NCBI GenBank assembly: GCA_964621265.1
Contig: CAZULQ010000011.1
Location: 1 to 57,230 of the forward strand
DNA: 57,230 nucleotides
From: Porcipelethomonas sp964621265
Lineage (GTDB): Bacteria > Bacillota > Clostridia > Oscillospirales > Ruminococcaceae
Direction: 5' to 3'
Made by a program: the position numbers and the translations under genes
Part shown: piece after piece, positions 26,235 through 34,495 of the stretch
How the letters are laid out: every line of letters begins with the position of its first letter
Numbering within the stretch: the first letter of the stretch is position 1
The notes under the pieces: generated by a model
What the model was told of the DNA's origin: nothing
Database searches by the model: none
What the model saw: the letters and a program-made list of their open reading frames with translations, nothing else

Positions 26235-26543
26235 ATGCAGTTTTATCTTATCAGTGATAATATTGATACCCAGATGGGTATGCGTCTTGCGGGGATTGAC
26301 GGCGTTGTTGTTCATGAACCGGACGAGGTTGAAAGAGCGCTTGAAAAGGCTCTCGAAAACAAAAATATTGCCATTATACTTATAACAGAAAAGCTGGTGA
26401 AGCTTTGCGGTGAGCTGATTTATGATATCAAGCTTTGCAGAAAATCACCGCTTATCGTCGAAATTCCTGACAGACATGCAACGTCTCAGATAACGGATGC
26501 AATTGACAGGTATGTAAGCGAAGCAATAGGTCTTAAAATGTAA
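26235..26543 (+). CDS. ntpF: V/A-type ATPase subunit F
   Basis: A 102-aa Rossmann-like small protein (FYLISDNIDTQMGMRLAGI, then NIAIILITEKLV and SPLIVEIPD). Subunit F binds the central shaft with subunit D. It lies 4 bases after subunit K. Confidence 0.9.
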   Translation: MQFYLISDNIDTQMGMRLAGIDGVVVHEPDEVERALEKALENKNIAIILITEKLVKLCGELIYDIKLCRKSPLIVEIPDRHATSQITDAIDRYVSEAIGLKM

Positions 26544-26560
26544 CAATCGGAGGTGTTCTT

Positions 26561-27148
26561 ATGGATGAAATGCAGGCTGAAAAGCTCGAGAGATTCACTG
26601 AGTCTGTAAACATCGAGGTAGAAGAACATATCACAAATTTAATAAATGATGCGAATGAGCAGAGCCGTATTACGCTTAGAAATGCCGAAGATGAGGCGCT
26701 GCTTGACGCATACAATAAAATTCAGAAATCTGTAAAGGAAACTGAAGCGAGATACCGCAGAATGTATGCACTGGAAGAACAGAAAATGCGAATGGATTCT
26801 CTGCGTCATCGTGAAGAGCTTTCAGAGAAAATATTTTCAGGCATAGAAGATAAGCTGTATTCTTTTGCAAAGACTTCTTCTTACTGCGACTATCTTATGA
26901 AAATTGCATCAGAGGAAAAGTATACGCAGAACGCAGTATTTGCAATATCCCCGAATGACAAGGCATATTCTGATAAGCTTTCTCAGAAAACAGGTTGCAG
27001 AATCCAGCTTGATGATTCAATAAAAATCGGTGGTGTTATGATTATTGATTCCGAGCGTGGACTAATTATAGACAGAACATTCGACAATGCTCTGGAAGAA
27101 CAGAAAAAGTCATTCAGCAGCAAGTACAGCTTCAAGTCAGAATGCTGA
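26561..27148 (+). CDS. ntpE: V/A-type ATPase subunit E
   Basis: A 195-aa protein with a long N-terminal helix (about 1-90) and a C-terminal alpha/beta domain ending IKIGGVMIIDSERGLIIDRT, typical of the peripheral-stalk subunit E. GGAGGT precedes the ATG. It probably dimerises with the H/G-like protein at the start of the cluster. Confidence 0.9.
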   Translation: MDEMQAEKLERFTESVNIEVEEHITNLINDANEQSRITLRNAEDEALLDAYNKIQKSVKETEARYRRMYALEEQKMRMDSLRHREELSEKIFSGIEDKLYSFAKTSSYCDYLMKIASEEKYTQNAVFAISPNDKAYSDKLSQKTGCRIQLDDSIKIGGVMIIDSERGLIIDRTFDNALEEQKKSFSSKYSFKSEC

Positions 27149-27164
27149 AAGAGGGGAGACCGTT

Positions 27165-28940
27165 TTGAATAAAATATATTCCATTAACGGACCTGTTGTA
27201 AAGGTAAAAAACACCAGGGACTTTTCCATGCTTGAAATGGTCTATGTCGGTGAAAAGCGCCTTATTGGTGAGGTAATTGCCGTAAATGAGGAATTTACGA
27301 CAATTCAGGTTTATGAAAGTACAACAGGTATGAAGGTTGATGAACCTGTATATACAACAGGTGCGCCAATGTGTGCAACACTTGGTCCCGGAATCATTTC
27401 AAATATATTTGATGGTATCGAGCGTCCTCTCAGAGAAATATGTGAAAAGTCCGGAGCGTTTATTAATGAAGGTGAAAATGTACCTTCAGTAGATGAAGGT
27501 AAGCTTTATGATGTAACAATCGAAGTGAGTGTCGGGGATGAACTGCGCGCAGGCATGGTTTACGCATCGTGCCCTGAAACTCAGGTTATAAGACATTACT
27601 GTATGCTTTCTCCGCTGATTTCCGGTGGTAAGGTTATATGGACTGCGGAAAACGGGCAGTACAGAGTAAATGATATAGTATGTAAAATCGAGGACAAAAA
27701 CGGGAATGTTCATGAGCTTACGCTCTGCCAGAAGTGGCCTATCCGTCAGCCGAGACCTGTTTCTGAAAGACTTCCGATTTCACGTCCTCTTATTACAGGA
27801 CAGAGAATCATTGACACAGTTCTTCCGATTGCAAAGGGCGGAACTGCTGCAATTCCTGGGGGTTTCGGTACTGGAAAGACTATGACACAGCATCAGCTTG
27901 CCAAGTGGTGCGATGCTGATATAATCGTATATATAGGCTGTGGCGAGCGTGGAAATGAGATGACACAGGTTCTTGAAGAATTCTCAGAGCTTATTGACCC
28001 TAAGACAAATCGTCCTCTGACAGACAGAACAGTTCTTATTGCCAACACTTCAAATATGCCTGTTGCGGCAAGAGAAGCTTCTATTTATACAGGTATTACT
28101 CTGGCAGAGTATTACAGAGATATGGGCTATCACATCGCCATTATGTCGGATTCTACTTCCCGTTGGGCAGAAGCGCTCAGAGAAATATCAGGACGTCTTG
28201 AAGAAATGCCTGCTGAAGAAGGCTTTCCTGCATATCTTCCGTCAAGACTTGCAGAGTTCTATGAACGTGCGGGTTATATAAAAACGCTCGGCGGCGAGGA
28301 GGGCTCGGTTACAATTATCGGGGCGGTTTCGCCACAGGGTTCGGACTTCTCTGAACCTGTTACTCAGAACACAAAGCGATTTGTAAGATGTTTCTGGGCG
28401 CTTGACAAATCTCTTGCATATGCAAGACATTATCCTGCGATTAACTGGACAACAAGTTACAGCGAATATGTCGATGATATTGCTGAATTTTATGAGAAAA
28501 ACGCAGGCGAAAAGTTCATGGACTACCGCCAGGAAATTTCAAATATTCTCGTCGAAGAAAACCAGCTTATGGAAATTGTAAAGCTTATAGGTTCTGACGT
28601 TTTACCTGATGAACAGAAGCTTATAATCGAACTTGCAAGAGTTATAAGAGTAGGATTTCTTCAGCAGAATGCTTACCACAAGGACGATACATTCGTTCCG
28701 CTTTCAAAGCAGATGCTTATGATGGAGACAATTCTGTTGCTTTACCATAATGCGTTGTCTGCTATCAAAGCACTTGTTCCGATGAGTGAAATACTCTCAT
28801 GCGGAATGTTTGAAAAGGTAATCAAGATTAAATATGACATACCAAATGATAAACCTGAACTGTTCAGTATACTAAATACTGAAATTACAGATACATTCTC
28901 AAAACTTATCGCACAGGAAAATGAAAGGAGAGCCGTATGA
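27165..28940 (+). CDS. ntpA: V/A-type ATPase catalytic subunit A
   Basis: The 591-aa catalytic subunit has the Walker A GGFGTGKTMTQ (near residue 232), the long non-homologous insert typical of A subunits, YIGCGERGNEMTQVL, and DSTSRWAEALREISGRLEEMP. TTG 27165 is the likely start because GAGGGGAG lies 8 bases upstream; longer starts run inside subunit E. It overlaps ntpB by 4 bases. Confidence 0.95.
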   Translation: MNKIYSINGPVVKVKNTRDFSMLEMVYVGEKRLIGEVIAVNEEFTTIQVYESTTGMKVDEPVYTTGAPMCATLGPGIISNIFDGIERPLREICEKSGAFINEGENVPSVDEGKLYDVTIEVSVGDELRAGMVYASCPETQVIRHYCMLSPLISGGKVIWTAENGQYRVNDIVCKIEDKNGNVHELTLCQKWPIRQPRPVSERLPISRPLITGQRIIDTVLPIAKGGTAAIPGGFGTGKTMTQHQLAKWCDADIIVYIGCGERGNEMTQVLEEFSELIDPKTNRPLTDRTVLIANTSNMPVAAREASIYTGITLAEYYRDMGYHIAIMSDSTSRWAEALREISGRLEEMPAEEGFPAYLPSRLAEFYERAGYIKTLGGEEGSVTIIGAVSPQGSDFSEPVTQNTKRFVRCFWALDKSLAYARHYPAINWTTSYSEYVDDIAEFYEKNAGEKFMDYRQEISNILVEENQLMEIVKLIGSDVLPDEQKLIIELARVIRVGFLQQNAYHKDDTFVPLSKQMLMMETILLLYHNALSAIKALVPMSEILSCGMFEKVIKIKYDIPNDKPELFSILNTEITDTFSKLIAQENERRAV

Positions 28941-30343
28941 GTATTCAGTATCTTGGATTAAAAAAAGTTGACGGCCCTCTGATTATGCTTGATAAGGTTT
29001 CAGATGTAGGTTATGAAGAGGTTGCAACAATAAAGCTTGCTGACGGCTCTGAGAGAACAGGAAGAATTGTTGAAATTCACGGAGACAAAGCGGTTTTACA
29101 GGTTTTTGAGGGAACAAGAGGACTTTCTCTTACGAATACCCGTACCAAATTCACAGGAAAGCCGATGGAGCTAGCTCTTTCCGAGGAAATGCTCGGAAGA
29201 ACCTTCAGTGGTGCAGGAAAGCCTATTGACGGGCTTGGTGAAATATATCCTGAAAAATTTGAGGATATAAACGGAAAACCGCTGAATCCTGTTGCAAGAA
29301 CATATCCGAGAAACTATATCAGAACAGGAATTTCTTCTATCGATTGTCTTATGACGCTTATCCGTGGACAGAAGCTTCCGATTTTCTCGGGTTCAGGTCT
29401 TTCACATAACAAGCTTGCGGTACAGATTGTACGTCAGGCTAAGATTGCCGATGAAAGTGGACAGGATTTTGCTGTTGTATTCGGGGCAATGGGTGTTAAG
29501 AATGACGTTGCCGACTACTTTAAAAAGTACTTCGCAGAAAGCGGCGTTCAGCAGAAGGTTGTAATGTTCATGAACCTTGCAAATGACCCGATTGTTGAGC
29601 GTATTCTTACTCCGAGATGTGCCCTTACTGCCGCAGAATACCTTGCATATGAAAAGAATATGCATATTCTTGTTATTTTAACTGACATGACGTCCTATTG
29701 TGAGGCACTTCGTGAATTTTCATCATCAAAGGGTGAAATTCCTGGACGAAAGGGCTATCCGGGTTATCTTTATTCGGACTTAGCTTCGCTTTATGAGCGT
29801 GCAGGCGTTATTGAAGGGTCAACAGGCAGCGTAACACAGATTCCTATTCTTACGATGCCGAACGACGATATAACTCATCCGATTCCTGACCTTACAGGAT
29901 ATATCACAGAGGGTCAGATTGTTCTTGACAGAAGTCTTGACCAGACAGGTGTTTATCCATCTGTATCGGTTCTTCCGTCGCTTTCACGTCTTATGAAGGA
30001 CGGTATCGGCGAGGGATATACAAGAGCAGACCATTCGTCTGTTGCAAACCAGCTTTTTGCGGCGTATGCAAAGGTGCAGGACGCACGTTCGCTGGCATCG
30101 GTAATCGGTGAAGAAGAACTTTCAGAAACAGACAGAAACTATATGCGTTTCGGCGTTGCATTCGAGGACTTTTTCCTGACACAGGATTTCAACGAGGAAC
30201 GTACAATAGAGGAAACACTTGACCTTGGCTGGAAGCTTTTGTCGCTTCTTCCTGAAAGTGAGCTTGACAGAATTGATGAAGAACTGCTGAAGGCACATTA
30301 TGATAATGAAGCGGCTGAGGAGTTTTTCGGAGGTCAGCTGTAA
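28937..30343 (+). CDS. ntpB: V/A-type ATPase regulatory subunit B
   Basis: A 468-aa B subunit (MSIQYLGLKKVDGPLIML) with GAMGVKNDVADYF and LTDMTSYCEALREFSSSKGE. The P-loop is degenerate (FSGSGLSHNKLAVQI), as expected for the non-catalytic subunit. It alternates with A in the hexameric head. The start overlaps ntpA (ATGA), and the stop overlaps the next small gene. Confidence 0.95.
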   Translation: MSIQYLGLKKVDGPLIMLDKVSDVGYEEVATIKLADGSERTGRIVEIHGDKAVLQVFEGTRGLSLTNTRTKFTGKPMELALSEEMLGRTFSGAGKPIDGLGEIYPEKFEDINGKPLNPVARTYPRNYIRTGISSIDCLMTLIRGQKLPIFSGSGLSHNKLAVQIVRQAKIADESGQDFAVVFGAMGVKNDVADYFKKYFAESGVQQKVVMFMNLANDPIVERILTPRCALTAAEYLAYEKNMHILVILTDMTSYCEALREFSSSKGEIPGRKGYPGYLYSDLASLYERAGVIEGSTGSVTQIPILTMPNDDITHPIPDLTGYITEGQIVLDRSLDQTGVYPSVSVLPSLSRLMKDGIGEGYTRADHSSVANQLFAAYAKVQDARSLASVIGEEELSETDRNYMRFGVAFEDFFLTQDFNEERTIEETLDLGWKLLSLLPESELDRIDEELLKAHYDNEAAEEFFGGQL

Positions 30344-30546
30344 TGTGGTATTATGTAATTAAAATTATTCTTGTTGTTGTCTTTTTCACTATTGGCTTAC
30401 TGCTTATTGTAAAGCCTGAAATTATTGCCGGCAAAGAGAAAAAAGACGATTATGTACAGCTTCAGAAGGTGAAACGCTGCGGAGTATGCGTTACAGTATG
30501 CGGCGTTGTGAATTTACTGCTTTTATTCGTTGATTTCACCTTGTAA
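30343..30546 (+). CDS. Small two-helix membrane protein inside the ATPase operon
   Basis: A 67-aa protein with membrane helices at about 5-24 and 47-65, and a charged loop GKEKKDDYVQLQKVKR between them. It has cysteines in CGVCVTVCGV. Its ATG overlaps the ntpB stop (TAATG), and subunit D follows 26 bases later, so it is co-translated with the ATPase. I do not recognise it as a standard subunit. It could be an assembly or accessory membrane factor; that is inference. Confidence 0.75.
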   Translation: MWYYVIKIILVVVFFTIGLLLIVKPEIIAGKEKKDDYVQLQKVKRCGVCVTVCGVVNLLLLFVDFTL

Positions 30547-30572
30547 AACATCAGGGAAAGGAGAGTGTTTTT

Positions 30573-31190
30573 GTGGCTGAACAGGTTTTTCCAACCAAAG
30601 GTAATTTGATGAAGGCTAAAAAAACGCTTTCACTTTGTAAACTTGGTTATGAGCTTATGGACAGAAAGCGTAATATTCTCATAAGAGAAATGATGACGCT
30701 TATTGAAAAGGGAAAAGCACTTCGTGATTCAATAGACAGCTCATATAAGGAAGCTTATGCTGCCTTGCAGGAAGCGAATATAACCCTTGGTGTTATTGAC
30801 AAGCTTGCGCAGAGTGTTCCTATTGAAAATGGCATAAGTGTGTCATACAGAAGCGTTATGGGTGTTGAAATACCAAATGTAACACTTACCCCGCGTGAGA
30901 ATGTTGTGCCATACGGTTTTTACTCAACTAATTCAATGCTTGATAAGGCGTATATTTCTTTTTCAAAGGTTAAGGATATGACAGTTGTTCTGGCAGAGGT
31001 TGAAAACAGTATTTACCGTCTTTCTGTTGCTATAAAGAAAGCACAGCGACGTGCAAATGCGCTTCAGAACGTGCTTATTCCAAGATATGAAAACATGGTT
31101 AAATATATAACTGACAATCTTGAAGAAAAGGAAAGAGAAGAATTTTCACGACTCAAGGTTATCAAGGCAAGAAAAAATGACGTTCACTGA
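30573..31190 (+). CDS. ntpD: V/A-type ATPase subunit D
   Basis: A 205-aa protein with the long antiparallel coiled coil of the central shaft: FPTKGNLMKAKKTLSLCKLG near the start and KKAQRRANALQNVLIPRYEN near the end. It starts with GTG after AAAGGAGAG. Its stop codon lies within the hairpin of a bidirectional terminator and overlaps the end of the minus-strand HD gene. Confidence 0.93.
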   Translation: MAEQVFPTKGNLMKAKKTLSLCKLGYELMDRKRNILIREMMTLIEKGKALRDSIDSSYKEAYAALQEANITLGVIDKLAQSVPIENGISVSYRSVMGVEIPNVTLTPRENVVPYGFYSTNSMLDKAYISFSKVKDMTVVLAEVENSIYRLSVAIKKAQRRANALQNVLIPRYENMVKYITDNLEEKEREEFSRLKVIKARKNDVH

Positions 31191-31200
31191 ACGTCATTTT
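31174..31200. terminator. Bidirectional terminator embedding two stop codons
   Basis: AAAATGACGTT / AACGTCATTTT form an 11-bp stem with loop CACTG. Both the ntpD stop (TGA 31188-31190) and the minus-strand HD gene stop (31184-31186) fall in it. Confidence 0.8.
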
Positions 31201-31696
31201 TCATTATATTCCTGAGTTGTCTGAGCTTGGGCGCTATTACCTCAAGTACAGCACAATACTTGTCAACCACCACAATAACATAGCTTTCACGGTATTTTGG
31301 AAGCCGCTTGATGTTGAATGGCCACATGTGCTTTTCTATCATGTCTTTTTCAAGATGTGAAATGTAGAACTGTTTTTTTGCATTTTTCACGGCAACCCGT
31401 GGATGATTTCTGCAATGCGGATTATCTGCAGAAAGCTTGTGATAGTCACAGCGTCCGTAATAATACATATCATGCATCATGCCTGCACGGGCAGCAGCAA
31501 ATGCGTCCAGTCTGAAAAAACGGCATATAAGATAATTATAGTAGGACACATTAAGGCAGTGCTGGAATCTTGTTGTGAAGAAATGGTGGGTATATTTATT
31601 AAGCCTTAATATCTCATCGTTTTCAATAATATCTGAAATACAAATATAAAACGGGTGCTCAGCGAGATTTTTGCGTGAGCCTGTTGCTTTGAGCAT
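31184..31696 (-). CDS. HD domain protein (putative phosphohydrolase)
   Basis: The 170-aa protein has the HD-type arrangement: a first His near HHFFTTRFQHCLNVS, then MMHDMYYYG containing the His-Asp pair, and further downstream a conserved Asp (VVVDKYCAV). HD proteins hydrolyse nucleotides or cyclic di-nucleotides; the substrate is unknown. Its stop codon overlaps the end of ntpD (7-base convergent overlap). Confidence 0.8.
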   Translation of the reverse strand: MLKATGSRKNLAEHPFYICISDIIENDEILRLNKYTHHFFTTRFQHCLNVSYYNYLICRFFRLDAFAAARAGMMHDMYYYGRCDYHKLSADNPHCRNHPRVAVKNAKKQFYISHLEKDMIEKHMWPFNIKRLPKYRESYVIVVVDKYCAVLEVIAPKLRQLRNIMKNDVQ

Positions 31697-31715
31697 ATAA
31701 TTTCACCTCAATAAT

Positions 31716-31745
31716 ATTATATGCTGTAAAGCTTACTGAAATCAA
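31716..31745 (-). promoter_or_regulatory. Promoter of the HD-domain gene
   Basis: On the minus strand TTGATT (31740-31745) and TATAAT (31716-31721) are 18 bp apart, followed by a GAGGTG ribosome site. Confidence 0.65.
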
Positions 31746-31766
31746 GCGGTAATGATTGTAAAATAA

Positions 31767-31791
31767 AAGGGATTGCATTTTGCAATCCCTT
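31767..31791 (-). terminator. Terminator of the oadG-oadB transcript
   Basis: An 11-bp stem (AAGGGATTGCA / TGCAATCCCTT, loop TTT) is followed on the minus strand by a T-rich run, 19 bases after the oadB stop codon. Confidence 0.85.
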
Positions 31792-31809
31792 AAAATTTTA
31801 TATGTTATT

Positions 31810-33006
31810 TTATCTTATAACACTAAGTAATACACCGGCAGCAACTGCTGAACCGATAACACCGGCAACGTTCGGACCCATCGCATGCATAAGCAAGAAG
31901 TTTGTAGGATCTGTTTGTGAACCAACTTTTTGTGATACACGGGCAGCCATAGGAACGGCTGATACACCAGCTGAACCAATAAGTGGGTTAACTTTACCAC
32001 CTGAAACCTTGTACATAACCTTACCGAAGAGAAGACCGCAAGCTGTACCAACAGCAAAGGCGATAACACCGAGAAGAATAACCTTACCAAATTCAAGATT
32101 AAGAATCTTGTCGGCCTGGGTTGTAGCACCAACTGAAACGCCAAGGAAGATTGTAATGATGTTCATAAGAGCATTCTGAGCTGTGTCTACAAGACGGCTG
32201 CACACGCCACTTTCCTTGAAGAGGTTACCAAGCATGAGCATACCAACAAGCGGACCTGCTGATGGAACGAGAAGTGCTACGATAAGTGTAACAGCGATAG
32301 GGAAGATAATTTTCTCTGTCTTTGATACAGTTCTGAGCTGTGGCATCTTGATTGCTCTTTCCTTCTTAGTTGTAAGAAGCTTCATGATAGGCGGCTGAAT
32401 TACAGGAACGAGAGCCATGTATGTATAAGCCGCAAGAGCGATTGTACCTGTACTGATTGTGCAGTCTGCGTTAAGAAGCTTACTTGAAACGTAGATAGCA
32501 GTAGGGCCGTCAGCACCACCGATGATAGCAATTGAGCCTGCTTCAGCGGCTGAGAAACCTAAAACAGCTGCGCCGATAAATGTAAGGAAGATACCTGCCT
32601 GTGCTGCCGCACCAAGAAGGAAGCTCTTTGGATTGGCAATCAGCGGACCGAAGTCTGTCATTGTACCGATGCCAAGGAAGATAAGTGGTGGATAAATTTG
32701 TAGCTTGACACCCATATATAGTATGTCTAATAGTCCGCCCTCGTGGAGTACGTCACCGAAATTAATATTTGCGGCATCTGCCCACAATTCCGGATGATAC
32801 ATTCCAACCTCAGGGAGGTTTGTCAGGAACATACCGAATGAAATCGGAAGCAGAAGAAGCGGTTCAAACTGTTTAACGATTGCAAGGTACATGAAAACGA
32901 ATGAAATAAGAATCATTACGATACTTTTCCAGTCCATATGAGCGATACCGCTGTCAATGGCAAGCTGTTTCATCGTTTCCACGAACATGTTTAAAACTTC
33001 ACCCAT
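31810..33006 (-). CDS. oadB: Sodium-translocating decarboxylase beta subunit
   Basis: A 398-aa polytopic membrane protein of the OadB/GcdB/MmdB family. It keeps the ion-binding block IIGGADGPTAIYVSSK, whose Asp is essential in characterised members, and the C-terminal SAVPMAARVSQKVG and NVAGVIGSAVAAGVL. It decarboxylates carboxybiotin and exports sodium. No biotin carrier or carboxyltransferase gene is nearby, so the substrate (oxaloacetate, methylmalonyl-CoA or glutaconyl-CoA) cannot be set. Confidence 0.93.
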   Translation of the reverse strand: MGEVLNMFVETMKQLAIDSGIAHMDWKSIVMILISFVFMYLAIVKQFEPLLLLPISFGMFLTNLPEVGMYHPELWADAANINFGDVLHEGGLLDILYMGVKLQIYPPLIFLGIGTMTDFGPLIANPKSFLLGAAAQAGIFLTFIGAAVLGFSAAEAGSIAIIGGADGPTAIYVSSKLLNADCTISTGTIALAAYTYMALVPVIQPPIMKLLTTKKERAIKMPQLRTVSKTEKIIFPIAVTLIVALLVPSAGPLVGMLMLGNLFKESGVCSRLVDTAQNALMNIITIFLGVSVGATTQADKILNLEFGKVILLGVIAFAVGTACGLLFGKVMYKVSGGKVNPLIGSAGVSAVPMAARVSQKVGSQTDPTNFLLMHAMGPNVAGVIGSAVAAGVLLSVIR

Positions 33007-33037
33007 GGAAAAAATCCTCTCTTATTTTTTATTGTTT

Positions 33038-33472
33038 TCAGAACGGCATTGTTTCGCTCTGAATTCCTGCAAGTGCCCAGGCAGAACGTGCAGGACCATT
33101 TTTTGCGGCCTTGATAGATTTAACCTTGTAAACCTTGCCGTCTGCCTGTCCCATAGCGGCAACAGCGGCAGCGATTACAGCCACAATTTCGTCTTCGTTG
33201 CTATCAGCAGGTTTAACAACCGGTGCTGCAGGTGCAACAACAGACTTTAAACTCTCATTTTTTTTTTCAATATTCGTATTATCTGTCTTGCGTGTGAAAA
33301 TCTTACCGAACACCCACACAAAAAGGATAAGAATTATAAGACCAAGGAAAACAACGGATAAACCTGTGATTACAACACCTGTAACCTCAGTCCCGCTGAG
33401 CTTTGCATTTCCTTTGATGGCCATTGGAATTAATGTTTGCTTGATAAAATTTGCCATAGTCATTAAATCCAT
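33038..33472 (-). CDS. oadG: Sodium pump decarboxylase gamma subunit (OadG family)
   Basis: The 144-aa protein has one membrane helix (about 30-53, VVITGLSVVFLGLIILILFV) followed by a charged linker rich in Lys, Asn and Ala/Pro. The C-terminal segment (SEDEIV-like IVAVIAAAVAAMG and SAWALAGIQ) matches the gamma-subunit tail that contacts the other subunits. It is co-transcribed with oadB, 31 bases upstream. Confidence 0.85.
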   Translation of the reverse strand: MDLMTMANFIKQTLIPMAIKGNAKLSGTEVTGVVITGLSVVFLGLIILILFVWVFGKIFTRKTDNTNIEKKNESLKSVVAPAAPVVKPADSNEDEIVAVIAAAVAAMGQADGKVYKVKSIKAAKNGPARSAWALAGIQSETMPF

Positions 33473-33519
33473 TTTAACAGCACTCTCCTCTATTTGAAAT
33501 TTTATAATACATAAGATAT

Positions 33520-33548
33520 ATTATACACTATTTTTCTATGATTTGCAA
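33520..33548 (-). promoter_or_regulatory. Promoter of oadG-oadB
   Basis: Minus-strand TTGCAA (33543-33548) and TATAAT (33520-33525) with 17-bp spacing. Confidence 0.75.
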
Positions 33549-33572
33549 GGAGTTTTTCCAAAATTAAATAAA

Positions 33573-33592
33573 AAAACTGATATCATAGTTTT
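33573..33592 (-). terminator. Weak terminator of the mscS-metallophosphoesterase transcript
   Basis: A 6-bp stem (AAAACT / AGTTTT) overlaps the metallophosphoesterase stop codon and is followed on the minus strand by a T-run. Confidence 0.5.
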
Positions 33593-34493
33593 ACTCGTTT
33601 TCAGGCGACAATGTGATTATCGCAATTTCCGGTCTGTTCCAGAAGCGTACGGGCGCATAACGTCCCTTGATTGCGTTGCCGACCCCCGATGTTATAAACA
33701 TCTGACCGCCCTTGTATTTGTACATGCCTTTGTCATAAACTTCGTTGTCTGACAGGATTTCAGGCAGTACTGTGTCGTCAAAATATGCAGGACCCAGAAG
33801 CGGAAGCTGTATGATTCCGCCATGAGTATCTCCGCAGAGAGTGAGGTCAGCACCAAAGTTTTCATAAGCGTCATACATCGGAATATGCGCCATAAGAATG
33901 CTGAATTCGTCATCCTTGCGGTTGAATTTTTTCGTAAGGTCAAATGACGGTGAAAAATAGGCGTTGCTTATACCATAAAGAGAAAGCTCTGAATCCTTGA
34001 TTTTAACAATTTCCTTTTCTCCGTCAAGGACGTTTATGCCGTTTTCTTCCATTTTTACAACGTACTCATTTGTGCGGTCGTCATGTTCGCCAAGAACGAA
34101 ATACAGCGGATATCCGAGTTTCAGAATATCCTTCATAAGATTCAGGGATATGTTCTTTTCCTTTTCACTTGCGTTAAGGGAATGCATGTCTCCCAGTACA
34201 CACACAAGGTCAGGTTTAGCGTCATCAATTTTGTCCAGCACACTTTTTGCTGTGATTGCAAATGGTGCGTCAACAGCGTGAAAGTCGCTGACGACTGCAA
34301 TATCAATATTATTTTTGATTTTGTCAGAATAAATTGTTTCCTCAACTGTTTTGATTGTGCAGTTGTTAAACCACCAGACTATGAATGTAATCAGTATGAA
34401 CAGTGCAAAACGTGAAAAGAATGGGGTTTTTCGCTTGGGAGGAGATGACTGAGGCGGTGACTCAGCTGTGAATGATGTGGTTTGTTGTTCCAT
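33591..34493 (-). CDS. Membrane-anchored metallophosphoesterase
   Basis: The 300-aa protein has an N-terminal membrane anchor (about 28-43) and a calcineurin-like phosphoesterase domain. Metal motifs are VSDFH (Asp70, His72), GDMH (101-104), GEHD (135-138, where GNHD is usual) and late LMAHIP and CGDTHGG. YkuE-like enzymes of this shape act at the cell surface. The Asn to Glu change in the third motif is notable. It lies 2 bases after mscS. Confidence 0.85.
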   Translation of the reverse strand: MEQQTTSFTAESPPQSSPPKRKTPFFSRFALFILITFIVWWFNNCTIKTVEETIYSDKIKNNIDIAVVSDFHAVDAPFAITAKSVLDKIDDAKPDLVCVLGDMHSLNASEKEKNISLNLMKDILKLGYPLYFVLGEHDDRTNEYVVKMEENGINVLDGEKEIVKIKDSELSLYGISNAYFSPSFDLTKKFNRKDDEFSILMAHIPMYDAYENFGADLTLCGDTHGGIIQLPLLGPAYFDDTVLPEILSDNEVYDKGMYKYKGGQMFITSGVGNAIKGRYAPVRFWNRPEIAIITLSPENE

Positions 34494-34495
34494 TT

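Noticed and set aside
27087..27164. Extended N-terminus of the ATPase A subunit
   Set aside because: The extension lies inside subunit E. TTG 27165 has a strong ribosome site and gives the conserved protein start.
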